Below are positions 34,614-44,000 of a stretch of DNA of 64,000 nucleotides, one piece after another. Source of the stretch: Bacillus alveayuensis. GTDB lineage: Bacteria; Bacillota; Bacilli; Bacillales; Aeribacillaceae. Made by a program: the position numbers and the translations under genes. The notes under the pieces were generated by a model. It saw nothing but the letters and a program-made list of their open reading frames with translations. It did not search any database and was not told where the DNA came from. The stretch covers positions 20,871 through 84,870 of the forward strand of contig JAUSTR010000010.1 of the NCBI GenBank assembly GCA_030812955.1. Reading direction: 5' to 3'. The first letter of the stretch is position 1. Every line of letters begins with the position of its first letter.

Positions 34614-36377
34614 TTATGAATATTGAACATCGACGATTTCTACAATCGGTTCTTGAGGATTTGGATTTGGGTTAGGCTCTTGATCATCGTCTTGTCTCGG
34701 ACAACCTTCTATTTTGATTTTTGGAAGTTCCTCCACTGGATAATGATAAATAATAGCCCCTTTTTTATCATGATTTCCATACTCTTTAATGACTGGGCTT
34801 GAAAATACATCTTGTGGATTTTTAACTGGATCTTCTTCCCCATGGTAATAAACAAGCACATCACCTGCAACGAAAAGATTATTTTTTAGATTAAATAAAT
34901 AATGCTGATATTTCGGTACATCTAATAAAATTAAGTCACCGTAAACGATTAAGTCATTTGCTGTTTTTATTGAAGAAAAGCTATATTTTTGATTAATAAT
35001 AAAATCACCACCAACTAGGAATTCAGTATTTCCACTTTCAATGTTTATTCCTTCCTTTAAATAAACTGATCCCCCAACCAAAAATGTTCCATTCTTCGTT
35101 ATCAATTTATCCTCTATGAGAACATTTCTACCCGCAAATAAATTTCCATTATAGTTCACACCACCTTTTACAACCATATTATTACATACATGTAATGTTG
35201 CCTCTCCATTAGAATGATTCAACTGATTCGAAACAAATAAATCTTTATTAAAAGTAATGTTTGAATTTTGTCCAATCTCCAAGTAATCAAATTTACCATA
35301 ATTGTCTACGATTAATTCCGAATTATCGATTTTTACAAAATTATTTGAATATATTTTCTCAACCCCTATTTTACTGCCTTTAGCTTCTCCTCCATTGTTT
35401 AAGATGGCAAACCCATTGATAAATAGCTCACTATTTTTCATATCCAGCCAATTTCTTATATAAAAATTCTCTGTTACTAATTTACTTTTCTCTAATTTTG
35501 CCGAATTATTGAATACACTTAAACCGTTTATGGTAAACAAAGAATGATCAAGTTCAATAAAATTTTTTGAATATAGTTCAACCGCTGTGAGTTCATTGTT
35601 TTTAAAATATCCCCCATTATTAAAAACAGTTACCCCATCTAAGTTCAGAGTCGTATTTTTCACTTCTATCCAGTTATTCCCATAAAAATCCAAAGTAGAT
35701 ATATCACTATTTTGAATCCTTCCTCCATTATTAAGAATGAGATTATTATCAAAGTTTTCCTTTTTATCTTTCCAATCTATCCATTCGTTAAATGTTTCCC
35801 CACTTTTCGGTTTTTCTGGATATATAATGGGCTCTGTTATCCAATCGTCTGGTGATTCCTCTAACCAATAGTCAGAAGAGTCATTTAGCCAATCATCTTT
35901 TGTTGGTGGATTTTCTGTTGGTGTATCATTTAGACGGCTAATTTTAAACATAGCAGTCAATTCTTTTTCTTTTCTTTCATCTTTCCCATTGATCTTAACC
36001 GCTGCTTTAACAATTCCTTCATCTTGGTCAATGTTAACGTCAACATTTTTAAGTTGGAATTGACGAGATGGATGTTCAGAATCGACTTGAATATTCGCTA
36101 TTTGCTGCTCAATTTCTGTAAACATGTCTGTCACATATTGAGACAAATCGCCTTGAGGGGGATTCGTTTTTACGTATTGTTCAATCCTTTTCTGAACGTA
36201 AATGACACCCATTTCGGCCAGATGAGTTGCCCGATTGACTGATTCTGTTTGCTTATTTTGTTTCGCAGTTGTGAGTGAATGGTTAATGATGACAAGACCA
36301 ACTGTCATTAAAAGCGTCAAGGTTAACAATACAATAACGAGGGTCGAACCTCTCTCCTGACGAAGGAATAGCATCAT
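34614..36377 (-). CDS. PilX-like minor pilin with tandem 37-residue solenoid-type repeats
   Basis: A 587-residue protein. Residues 1-50 are a hydrophobic N-terminal helix after ERGSTLVIVLLTLTLLM, the PilX/PilV type of pilin start. Residues 216-363 contain four adjacent repeats of exactly 37 residues, each opening NNGG or NNSA and containing a Y/F-x-x-N-[WF] step (NNGGYFKNNELTAVELYSKN is the start of repeat 2). The next 150 residues (GNLFAGRNVLIEDKLITK, FLVGGSVYLKEG, FLVGGDFIINQ) keep a strand-turn rhythm, so the whole region is probably a beta-solenoid. The tail is acidic and proline-asparagine rich (QEPNPNPNPQEP). It is last in the minor pilin operon, overlapping by ATGA; a pilus-tip adhesin is a reasonable inference. 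Confidence 0.8.
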   Translation of the reverse strand: MMLFLRQERGSTLVIVLLTLTLLMTVGLVIINHSLTTAKQNKQTESVNRATHLAEMGVIYVQKRIEQYVKTNPPQGDLSQYVTDMFTEIEQQIANIQVDSEHPSRQFQLKNVDVNIDQDEGIVKAAVKINGKDERKEKELTAMFKISRLNDTPTENPPTKDDWLNDSSDYWLEESPDDWITEPIIYPEKPKSGETFNEWIDWKDKKENFDNNLILNNGGRIQNSDISTLDFYGNNWIEVKNTTLNLDGVTVFNNGGYFKNNELTAVELYSKNFIELDHSLFTINGLSVFNNSAKLEKSKLVTENFYIRNWLDMKNSELFINGFAILNNGGEAKGSKIGVEKIYSNNFVKIDNSELIVDNYGKFDYLEIGQNSNITFNKDLFVSNQLNHSNGEATLHVCNNMVVKGGVNYNGNLFAGRNVLIEDKLITKNGTFLVGGSVYLKEGINIESGNTEFLVGGDFIINQKYSFSSIKTANDLIVYGDLILLDVPKYQHYLFNLKNNLFVAGDVLVYYHGEEDPVKNPQDVFSSPVIKEYGNHDKKGAIIYHYPVEELPKIKIEGCPRQDDDQEPNPNPNPQEPIVEIVDVQYS

Positions 36378-36865
36378 TCACTTCCCCCATTCGCCTTTGT
36401 TAAACGGGAAATCGTCGTTTCAAACTCCAATATATCTTGCCTCTTCTCGATTTGTGCTAATTGCAAAGTCACATCGATGATTAAGTTTTCTGAATTCGTA
36501 ACATCCATTTCCGTGCTTTTTTCAACCTTTTGTCCATTGATCGTCAATGTCCACTTATATGGCGACGTATCAACGGTCGTTTCTTTTACATCACCATCTA
36601 CGATATAAACGATTTGAAATGATGTTTCATCAAGAGGTTCGATAACATAGCGGCTGCTCGTCTGATGAATGTTCGTCAGCAAAGAAAAGACATAATTTGC
36701 TTCTCTACGTGCTTCCTCCCGCTTCATTCGCTCGTTTAAGTTTCCAACCGTGCTCGTTAAAATGTTGTAAAAGAGAACGATAAAAATGATAAAAAGAGAA
36801 AAAGCGGCCAGCATTTCCACTAACGTCATTCCATGCTCATTCTGATATCGTTTCATTTTTTTCAC
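36374..36865 (-). CDS. Minor pilin (PilW/GspJ-like)
   Basis: A 163-residue type IV prepilin. The processing site is NEHGM-TLVEM followed by a 20-residue hydrophobic helix (LAAFSLFIIFIVLFYNILT), with the conserved Glu at position +5. GGAGG six bases before a GTG fixes the start at 36865; the preceding pilin gene ends inside this gene. After processing it would be a minor subunit built into the pilus. The soluble part is small and strand-rich. It is transcribed with the flanking pilin genes. Confidence 0.85.
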   Translation of the reverse strand: MKKMKRYQNEHGMTLVEMLAAFSLFIIFIVLFYNILTSTVGNLNERMKREEARREANYVFSLLTNIHQTSSRYVIEPLDETSFQIVYIVDGDVKETTVDTSPYKWTLTINGQKVEKSTEMDVTNSENLIIDVTLQLAQIEKRQDILEFETTISRLTKANGGSE

Positions 36866-37292
36866 TTTGTGCCTCCACATATCCATACGTATCCGCAATG
36901 ACTTGTGAAGAATCGTCGATGACCTCCACTTTCACTTTATAAAGATTTACAGCCTCTTCTTTCGAAACGGTTAAACGTAGCCTTAAATCCGCATTCGTTT
37001 TAAAACTTCCGTCATCATTTACAGCATTGATTTTCGGCTCATTTTCTTGATGAAAGGTTTCGTAAACGGTCGTTTCATTCGGAACATTTGCTGGAATGCT
37101 TTCTGGCGTATAACGAATTTCTTCCAAAACCGCTCTTGCTAAATTCGTCGCTTCAATCGCTCGCTCATTTTTATTTGAAAACATGGCAGACTGCGTAAAA
37201 AAAGTTGCGAAAACCATCATCACAATGGATAAAATGGCAATAGAAGCAACAATCTCAACTAACGTTAACCCGTTTTCCCCTTGATATCGCAT
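36837..37292 (-). CDS. Minor pilin (PilV/GspI-like)
   Basis: A 151-residue prepilin with cleavage site GENG-LTLVEIVASIAILSIVMMVFA. GGGG eight bases before the ATG at 37292 sets the start. The C-terminal domain is short, with no cysteines. It is the first gene of the minus-strand minor pilin operon, divergent from the lipoprotein and motor genes, which places all pilus functions in one locus. A -10-like TATAAT lies upstream on the minus strand (about 37370). Confidence 0.87.
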   Translation of the reverse strand: MRYQGENGLTLVEIVASIAILSIVMMVFATFFTQSAMFSNKNERAIEATNLARAVLEEIRYTPESIPANVPNETTVYETFHQENEPKINAVNDDGSFKTNADLRLRLTVSKEEAVNLYKVKVEVIDDSSQVIADTYGYVEAQSEKNETISE

Positions 37293-37467
37293 CAAAATTT
37301 CCCCAGCTTTCAATATACTATTAAAAAAGTGTAACAAATAAAGGTATTTATTTTCTCCTAATTTATTTTATTATAAAATGATATCAGCACGATGAATAGA
37401 CCAAAAGACCGATAGAATTTGACGATACTTTGTGTAAAAAGAAGCTTGACAAGAAGGGTATGAAAAA

Positions 37468-38757
37468 ATGGCAAAAAATTTTTGGATATTGTTGTTGACG
37501 GTTACGTTCATTGCTGGTTGTTCTCATTTAATGGAAACTTCAGAGCAAACTCAAACGTATTTAGCTGATGAAGTGATCACGGGTAAAACAAAAGAAGAAT
37601 TGAAACAATTTATAGATACAATGACTGCCAATTGGCTAAAAAATACAGAGATTCAATTTGTTTATGAAGAAAAAAAACATACGATTACAAATGACGTTTT
37701 TACTTTTCTCCCAAGAGAAACATTATCCAATATCGCGGTAGAGAAAAAAAATCATTTATTTGTAAAAATCGATCAAGAAAAAGTAAAAAAGGAAATTTCT
37801 TCGTTTACAAATGACGCCGTCGCTACTGCGATCGATTATGATGCTTTGACAAATGAACTCACCTTGCTTGCGGAACAAAATCAAACTGGAACGCACACGT
37901 TTCTGCTACAAGATTACATCAAAATAGACCCAAATAAACAAAATGAAACGGTATCGATGTCAAGTATGTTCATCCCTTCTTCTTTTCGTAGTTTTATAGA
38001 GGATTGGATCTCCCAGCATGAAGTCATTGAAATACTTGAAAACAGTTTATTTTCATTCGAAACATATATGAACGATTTTCAAGGTGACTATTCAAACGAA
38101 GAGTGGAGCTTTTTAGCGACAGCGATTTACAAAACGATTCTCCCTAGTAATTTTGAGATTTTACAACGAACAACAAGCCGCACTCTTCCAGGCTATACTA
38201 TTCTCGGCTATGATGTTAGTGTTTCTCCAGGGAAGAGGAATTTCGTATTTCAAAATGTGAATTCTCTCCCTTACAAGCTTTCTTTTGCCATTGAAAAGGA
38301 TCGCCTTTATGTGAAGTTGATCGGACATCCATTTATTTATCAATATGACATTGAGGTGGATAACGTCAAATATTATGAGGCAGAACCAATCGTTTATTTT
38401 ACCAATCAATTAGAAAAAGGGATTTTTGTCGAAACCAAAAAAGGGTTATCAGCTGTTTCTGCCGATATTTACCGAATTCTCTACACCCACGACGGCTCTT
38501 TGGTCGATCGTATACGGTTAACGACAGATTTTTATCCAGCCACACCTGGAGAAGAACTGAGGGGAACTAAGGAGAAAGCCTCATTCACTTTGGAAAATAG
38601 TCAAGAAGAAGCTTTACAGGAAATAGAAGAAAACGAAAAAAACAATCAAGATAATGAAATCGACCAACAAGCAAGCAATAACACACAATCTACAGAAGGA
38701 GAAATATCAGAAGAAAACGAGTTTACCGATGAAGAAACGAATATTCCGCTAAAATGA
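37468..38757 (+). CDS. VanW-like lipoprotein leading the pilus operon
   Basis: A 429-residue exported protein with a lipobox (LLTVTFIAGCSHL, Cys about 18), so it should be anchored to the outer face of the membrane. The central part (YTILGYDVSVSPGKRNFVFQNVNSLPYKL) resembles the VanW-like domain, and the preceding region has a YoaR-like layout (VITGKTKEELKQFI). The last 60 residues are glutamate- and asparagine-rich and disordered. It stands 22 bases before pilB and is the first forward gene. VanW-like proteins are found in cell-wall contexts; here a role in passing the pilus through peptidoglycan is a guess. Confidence 0.8.
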   Translation: MAKNFWILLLTVTFIAGCSHLMETSEQTQTYLADEVITGKTKEELKQFIDTMTANWLKNTEIQFVYEEKKHTITNDVFTFLPRETLSNIAVEKKNHLFVKIDQEKVKKEISSFTNDAVATAIDYDALTNELTLLAEQNQTGTHTFLLQDYIKIDPNKQNETVSMSSMFIPSSFRSFIEDWISQHEVIEILENSLFSFETYMNDFQGDYSNEEWSFLATAIYKTILPSNFEILQRTTSRTLPGYTILGYDVSVSPGKRNFVFQNVNSLPYKLSFAIEKDRLYVKLIGHPFIYQYDIEVDNVKYYEAEPIVYFTNQLEKGIFVETKKGLSAVSADIYRILYTHDGSLVDRIRLTTDFYPATPGEELRGTKEKASFTLENSQEEALQEIEENEKNNQDNEIDQQASNNTQSTEGEISEENEFTDEETNIPLK

Positions 38758-38779
38758 TGGAATTTTAGGTGGTGACAAA

Positions 38780-40438
38780 ATGAAACCGACTCAGCCGATG
38801 AGATTAGGAGATTTATTAGTTCAAAGTGGGATGATCACAGAGGGGCAATTAGAAGAGGCGTTGGCAGACAAAAAGCCGCAGCAAAAACTTGGGGATGTTC
38901 TCATCCAAAAAGGTTTTATCACAGAGCTTCAGCTTGTGGAAGTGTTAGAATTTCAGCTCGGCATTCCTCATGTTAGTCTTTATAACTACCCATTTGACCA
39001 TTCCTTGTTGAAGCTCGTGCCGAAGGAATTTGCGAAGCGAAATTTTGTCATTCCTTTAAAAAAAGAAGGAAATAAACTATATGTCGCTATGGCAGATCCA
39101 ATGGATTATTTTGTCATTAATGACTTGCGTTTATCAACAGGCTTTACAATTGAACCTGTCATTGCTACAAAAAGCGACATTATACGAAGCTTAAGCAAAT
39201 TATATGATATGGGAGATTTTGATGATGAATGGATCGAAAATCAAGCTTCCTTAGAATTGGAAGATGTCAACCTAGAAGATGAAGACTCTCCGATTGTCAA
39301 GCTCGTGAACCAAATCATCCAACAAGCAGTTGTTCATAACGCAAGTGACATCCATATTGATCCGCAAGAACAGAAAGTGGTTATTCGCTACCGAGTTGAT
39401 GGAACATTGCGAACAGAACGAATTTTACCAAAGTCGATTCAAGACCACTTGCTGACGAGAATAAAAATTCTAGCAAACTTAAATATTACCGAACAGCGAA
39501 TCCCTCAAGATGGTCGTATAAAAATGGATATCGACTTTCGAAAGATAGACTTGCGGATTAGTACATTACCGACTATCTTCGGTGAAAAAATCGTCATTCG
39601 AATTTTAGACTTTAGTGCGACAGTAAATGATATTACTCAACTCGGCTTTCAAAAAGAAAACCTTGATCAATTTATGAAGCTTATTAAAAAACCGCACGGG
39701 ATTGTTCTCATTACCGGTCCGACTGGTAGTGGGAAAACGTCTACGATGTATTCTGCTTTAAATATTTTAAATAAAGAAGAATTTAACATTATTACGATTG
39801 AAGACCCTGTTGAATATCAAATCGAAGGAGTAAATCAAATTCAAGTGAATCCGAATGTCGGTCTGACATTTGCTACAGGTTTGCGGGCGATTTTACGACA
39901 AGATCCTAATATCATTATGGTTGGAGAAATTCGCGATTTAGAAACGGCGGAAATGGCCGTCCGTGCATCTATGACTGGTCATTTAGTTTTTTCAACTTTA
40001 CATACGAATGATTCGATCGGAACAATAAGCCGCTTAAAGGATTTAGGGGTAGAGCCGTTTTTAATCGCCTCATCCTTAAATGGCGTTGTATCACAGCGCC
40101 TTGTTCGAAAAATTTGCCGTGACTGTAAACAAGAAGAAAATGCGAGCTTACGTGAAAAAGAAATATTCACAAAATATGGAATGACAATTGAAAAAGTTTA
40201 CCGCGGCAAAGGATGTCCGACCTGTCATATGACTGGCTATCGAGGACGGACAGCCATCCATGAAGTGCTTGTAGTCAATGAAAAAATTAGACAATCTATT
40301 ATGAATCATGCCCCTATGACTGAAATCCAACAAGCGGCAATCGAAAATGGATTCACGTTTTTAATTGAAGACGGTCTAGCAAAAGTTAAAGAAGGAATTA
40401 CAACGACAGAAGAAATTTTACGTGTTGTCATGGAATAA
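38780..40438 (+). CDS. pilB: Type IV pilus extension ATPase
   Basis: A 552-residue GspE/PilB ATPase. The N-terminal 150 residues are an MshEN-type domain (MRLGDLLVQSGMITEGQLEEAL and LGDVLIQKGFITELQLVEVL are its repeats). The ATPase has Walker A GPTGSGKT near residue 312, an Asp box, Walker B and His box (RASMTGHLVFSTLHTND). A tetracysteine motif (CRDC ... CPTC) follows. AGGTGGTG precedes the ATG. It drives pilin polymerisation from the cytoplasm and pairs with PilC. The MshEN domain may bind c-di-GMP. Confidence 0.95.
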   Translation: MKPTQPMRLGDLLVQSGMITEGQLEEALADKKPQQKLGDVLIQKGFITELQLVEVLEFQLGIPHVSLYNYPFDHSLLKLVPKEFAKRNFVIPLKKEGNKLYVAMADPMDYFVINDLRLSTGFTIEPVIATKSDIIRSLSKLYDMGDFDDEWIENQASLELEDVNLEDEDSPIVKLVNQIIQQAVVHNASDIHIDPQEQKVVIRYRVDGTLRTERILPKSIQDHLLTRIKILANLNITEQRIPQDGRIKMDIDFRKIDLRISTLPTIFGEKIVIRILDFSATVNDITQLGFQKENLDQFMKLIKKPHGIVLITGPTGSGKTSTMYSALNILNKEEFNIITIEDPVEYQIEGVNQIQVNPNVGLTFATGLRAILRQDPNIIMVGEIRDLETAEMAVRASMTGHLVFSTLHTNDSIGTISRLKDLGVEPFLIASSLNGVVSQRLVRKICRDCKQEENASLREKEIFTKYGMTIEKVYRGKGCPTCHMTGYRGRTAIHEVLVVNEKIRQSIMNHAPMTEIQQAAIENGFTFLIEDGLAKVKEGITTTEEILRVVME

Positions 40439-40452
40439 TGGGGGGATATGGA

Positions 40453-41502
40453 ATGAAAAAAATGATCGAATCAATTTTACGCAAAGCACATGAAAAGAAA
40501 GCTTCCGATGTCCATTTGTCAACGGAGATGGCGCCGATTTACCGCATTCATGGCAGCTTACGCGATGAACCCGCTGCACCGCTAACAAAGGAGGAAATGG
40601 AAGCAGCCTTTCAAGATTTAATGGGAGAGTCATTATGGCAGGACTTTTGTGAAAAAGGGGAAGTTGATTTTTCATATGAAATGCCTGACGTCTCCAGATT
40701 CCGCGTCAATGTTTATAAAAAAAGGGAAGGGTTTTCCGCTGCGTTCCGCTTAATTCCAAATACCATCCCATCTATTGATGAGTTAAAACTGCCGCCCATT
40801 TTGAAAAAATTAGCGGAAAAACCACAAGGACTCATAATAGTTACAGGACCTACTGGAAGCGGGAAATCGACGACATTAGCAGCCATGATTGACTATATTA
40901 ATCGAACGGCCCGGAAGCATATTATCACCTTAGAGGACCCGATCGAATATACGTATTCAAATCACCTGTCCATTATTGATCAACGCGAAATTGGCAAAGA
41001 TACAAAACAGTTTTCTTCAGGACTTCGCGCTGCCTTGCGTCAAGATCCTGATGTCATTCTCGTTGGAGAAATGCGTGATTTAGAAACAATATCTACTGCG
41101 ATTTCAGCTGCCGAAACGGGACACTTAGTGTTTGCCACTTTACATACAATCAGCGCCCCAACAACGATTGAACGGATCATTGACGTCTTTCCTTCGGAGC
41201 AGCAGGAGCAAATTCGTTACCAGCTAGCCACCGTATTAGTCTCTGTCGTTGCCCAACGGCTTTTCCCTTTGCATAAAGGATTAGGTCGGGTTGCTGCGAT
41301 GGAAATATTAATTAATAATCATAGTGTGCGCAACTTAATTCGCAATCAAAAGCTTCATCAAATACCAAATGTCATTCAAACATCGAAAGAATTTGGAATG
41401 CAGACGATGGAAATGCACATGAAACAGTTGTTAATAGAGCAGCAAATCTCTTATGAAGCAGTCAAAGGTTATTTGGAGGATAATGGCTATGCCTCTATTT
41501 AA
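40453..41502 (+). CDS. pilT: Type IV pilus retraction ATPase
   Basis: A 349-residue PilT. Walker A GPTGSGKSTT near residue 133, the Asp box, Walker B LRQDPDVILVGEMRDLETI and His box GHLVFATLHTISAPTTIERIIDVFPSEQQ are all present. Retraction ATPases lack the MshEN domain and the tetracysteine, as seen here. GGGGG before the ATG at 40453 sets the start, 15 bases after the pilB stop. The presence of PilT argues for retractable pili (twitching or DNA uptake) rather than the ComG system, which lacks it. Confidence 0.95.
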   Translation: MKKMIESILRKAHEKKASDVHLSTEMAPIYRIHGSLRDEPAAPLTKEEMEAAFQDLMGESLWQDFCEKGEVDFSYEMPDVSRFRVNVYKKREGFSAAFRLIPNTIPSIDELKLPPILKKLAEKPQGLIIVTGPTGSGKSTTLAAMIDYINRTARKHIITLEDPIEYTYSNHLSIIDQREIGKDTKQFSSGLRAALRQDPDVILVGEMRDLETISTAISAAETGHLVFATLHTISAPTTIERIIDVFPSEQQEQIRYQLATVLVSVVAQRLFPLHKGLGRVAAMEILINNHSVRNLIRNQKLHQIPNVIQTSKEFGMQTMEMHMKQLLIEQQISYEAVKGYLEDNGYASI

Positions 41503-42697
41503 TTATGAGGCCCGCGACCGTAAAGGAAAAGTTCATCGCGGTGTCCTTAAGGCGAATTCAAAACAAGAATTACAGCAAAAGCTTCTAAAAAAGAATTTGC
41601 GTCTCTTACATGCAAACGAAAAGAAGGAATCTATCTGGACAAAAGAAATTTACATCGGTTCCCCTGTGAAACCGATAGATTTTATTATTTTTTTGCGTCA
41701 ATTTGCCATTTTAATTAAATCAGGCGTATCGATCGTTGAATCAACTAGAATATTAGGGGCGCAAACAGAAAGCAAAACATTAAAAAAAGCGCTGCAAAAA
41801 ATTGAAGTGGAGTTAAGAGAAGGATCTTCTCTTTCATCTGCTTGTCAACATCATCCCCACATCTTTTCGCCTTTATTTGTCCATATGCTGCAAGCAGGGG
41901 AAGTAAGCGGGACAATGGATACAACGTTAGAACGTTTAGCTGATTATTTCGACAAGCAATATCGAACAAAACAAAAAGTGAAATCTGCCCTTACGTATCC
42001 AGCCGTCATTTCCATCATCACCGTGTGTATTGTCACGTTTTTACTGATTTATGTTATTCCAACTTTCGTAGACCTTTTTGAGCAATTTGATGGCGAATTA
42101 CCATTTATTACTCGCGTTGTGATTGGCACAAGCAACTGGTTTATCGAACAATTTTGGCTAGTTCTTATCTTGATTCTCATTTTTGTCATCTCTTTTTCAA
42201 TATTTTTTTACACAAAGTCTATACGAATTTATCTTGATAATGTTATACTAAAAATGCCACTTATAGGTAAATTGTATCAAAAATCTATCATTGCTAGATT
42301 TTCCAGGACTTTCAGCTCATTGTTAGCGAGTTCTGTTCCGATTCTTGAATCCTTAACCTTAACCGAAAAAATTGTCGGCAATGAAGTTATAGCAAAGGTC
42401 CTCAGAAAGGCGAGAAATTCAATTGAAACAGGGAACTCCCTAACTGAGCCAATGAAAGAGCACTGGGCGATTCCGCCTCTTGTTACACAAATGGTCGCAA
42501 TTGGTGAAAAAACAGGTTCGCTAGATTATATGCTTAGTAAAGTTGCCGATTTTTATGAAGCCGAAGTCGAAACTGCTACGGATCAATTTAAAGCATTACT
42601 AGAACCGATGATGATTATCTTTTTAGCTGTTATTGTCGGAACCGTCGTATTAGCCATTGTCGTTCCGATGTTTCAAATTTTCAACAACATTCAATAA
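41489..42697 (+). CDS. pilC: Type IV pilus inner-membrane platform protein
   Basis: A 402-residue GspF/PilC protein with two T2SS-F domains (about 65-190 and 270-395; FLRQFAILIKSGVSIVESTRIL and FSRTFSSLLASSVPILESLTLTEKIV are the paired signatures) and three membrane helices. The start at 41489 (GGAGG nine bases before) lies within the end of pilT, so the genes overlap by 14 bases. It forms the platform on which PilB and PilT act. Confidence 0.94.
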   Translation: MPLFNYEARDRKGKVHRGVLKANSKQELQQKLLKKNLRLLHANEKKESIWTKEIYIGSPVKPIDFIIFLRQFAILIKSGVSIVESTRILGAQTESKTLKKALQKIEVELREGSSLSSACQHHPHIFSPLFVHMLQAGEVSGTMDTTLERLADYFDKQYRTKQKVKSALTYPAVISIITVCIVTFLLIYVIPTFVDLFEQFDGELPFITRVVIGTSNWFIEQFWLVLILILIFVISFSIFFYTKSIRIYLDNVILKMPLIGKLYQKSIIARFSRTFSSLLASSVPILESLTLTEKIVGNEVIAKVLRKARNSIETGNSLTEPMKEHWAIPPLVTQMVAIGEKTGSLDYMLSKVADFYEAEVETATDQFKALLEPMMIIFLAVIVGTVVLAIVVPMFQIFNNIQ

Positions 42698-42715
42698 TAA
42701 TAAGGAGGTATTTTT

Positions 42716-43150
42716 ATGTTCAAAAATCGAGTGAAAAATGAACGAGGCTTAACGTTAGTAGAATTATTAGCGGTCATTGTTATTTTAGGCGTAATCGCAG
42801 CAGTCGCAGTTCCATCCATCGGAAACATTATCCAAAAATCGAAAGAAGACGGAGTAAAAGCAGATGCAATTGCCATTTTAAATGCGGCGAAGTTGTATAT
42901 CACTGAACAAAACGTAGACACAACATCAGGTGCAGTAACAATTACTAAAGACGATTTAGTAGACTATTTAGAAGATAGTGGAACAGAATGGCAAGGTAAT
43001 GGCCCTACCATCACTTATAATTCTAATAACCAATTAACAATTTCTGGTTCAGCTACAGCAGGTAATAAAACATTAACTTTTGATAATGCAACGATTAAAG
43101 ATATTAATGATGATGATAGTGGCGACAATAATACTACTATCCCAAACTAA
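42716..43150 (+). CDS. pilA: Major type IV pilin
   Basis: A 144-residue prepilin: short basic leader, cleavage site NERG-LTLVELLAVIVILGVIAAVAVPSI with Glu+5, then a soluble domain of about 110 residues that lacks cysteines and ends with an asparagine- and aspartate-rich tail (DDDSGDNNTT). AATAAGGAGGTATTTTT gives an exceptionally strong ribosome site, and a terminator follows directly, both fitting the most abundant subunit. The N-terminus also resembles ComGC; the locus context favours the pilus major pilin. Confidence 0.93.
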   Translation: MFKNRVKNERGLTLVELLAVIVILGVIAAVAVPSIGNIIQKSKEDGVKADAIAILNAAKLYITEQNVDTTSGAVTITKDDLVDYLEDSGTEWQGNGPTITYNSNNQLTISGSATAGNKTLTFDNATIKDINDDDSGDNNTTIPN

Positions 43151-43180
43151 TTATTGATGAAACTTAACTTCTATTTATTG

Positions 43181-43207
43181 AAGCGTGGTTTTCGCCACGC
43201 TTTTTTA
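43181..43207 (+). terminator. Terminator between major pilin and peptidase genes
   Basis: AAGCGTGG and CCACGCTT pair around TTTTCG and are followed by TTTTT. It lies inside the forward pilus operon, so transcription of pilD and pilMNO needs readthrough or another promoter. Confidence 0.88.
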
Positions 43208-43232
43208 TAAGTAATGGGTAAAGGAGTTTTCA

Positions 43233-43985
43233 ATGGTTTTCGTTTACCTTTATGCCTTTATCGTTGGATTGATATTCGGATCATTTTTTAATGTGGTAGG
43301 TCTTCGTGTTCCAAAAAAACAGTCAATTGTTCATCCAAGGTCTTATTGTCCAAAGTGCGGCCATTCCTTAACATGGTATGAATTAATTCCTGTTGTCTCT
43401 TATTTGATTCAAAAAGGAAAATGCCGCAACTGTCATTTTCCGATCTCGTTTATATATCCTAGTATTGAATTCGTAACAGGATTGCTTTTTATGTTCGCTT
43501 TATACAAAATAGGAATCCATAAGGAGCTTTTTCTAGCACTTACTCTTATTTCACTCCTGGTCATCATTACCGTAAGCGATTTATGTTATCAACTAATTCC
43601 GAATCGCATTTTACTCGTTTTTTTCGTTCTTTTTATTTTCCTAAGAATTTGGATTCCTCTTTCTCCTTGGTATGATTCCATACTCGGAATGGTGACAGGC
43701 TTTATCCTTTTATATTTCATCGCCGTTTTGAGTAAAGGTGGAATGGGCGGTGGAGATATTAAACTTTTTGCCGTGTTAGGAACGGTTTTAGGTCTAAAAG
43801 GGATTTTATTAACTTTTTTCTTATCTAGCTTGATCGGGGCTATTTTCGGTGTATTTGGCATCATCACAAAACGGTTAACCCGTAAATCTGCGATACCTTT
43901 CGGGCCTTTCATCAGTTTTGGAGCACTGCTGGCTTATTTTTATGAAACAGACATTTTCAATTGGTACATTCATTTGCTACTATAA
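43233..43985 (+). CDS. pilD: Prepilin peptidase / N-methyltransferase
   Basis: A 250-residue membrane aspartic protease of the A24 family. The N-terminal cytoplasmic loop has two CxxC pairs (CPKCGHSLTWYELIPVVSYL and CRNC), the methylase domain, and the catalytic Asp residues lie in TVSDLCYQLIPN and GGGDIKLFAVLG. About eight membrane segments. AAAGGAG precedes the ATG. It cleaves the leader of the pilins encoded around it and methylates their new N-terminus. A ComC role is possible if no second copy exists. Confidence 0.94.
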   Translation: MVFVYLYAFIVGLIFGSFFNVVGLRVPKKQSIVHPRSYCPKCGHSLTWYELIPVVSYLIQKGKCRNCHFPISFIYPSIEFVTGLLFMFALYKIGIHKELFLALTLISLLVIITVSDLCYQLIPNRILLVFFVLFIFLRIWIPLSPWYDSILGMVTGFILLYFIAVLSKGGMGGGDIKLFAVLGTVLGLKGILLTFFLSSLIGAIFGVFGIITKRLTRKSAIPFGPFISFGALLAYFYETDIFNWYIHLLL

Positions 43986-44000
43986 GGTAAAAGGTGAAAT

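Noticed and set aside
37338..37467. Possible c-di-GMP riboswitch before the pilus operons
   Set aside because: I looked for the conserved GEMM elements in the divergent intergenic region and found none.
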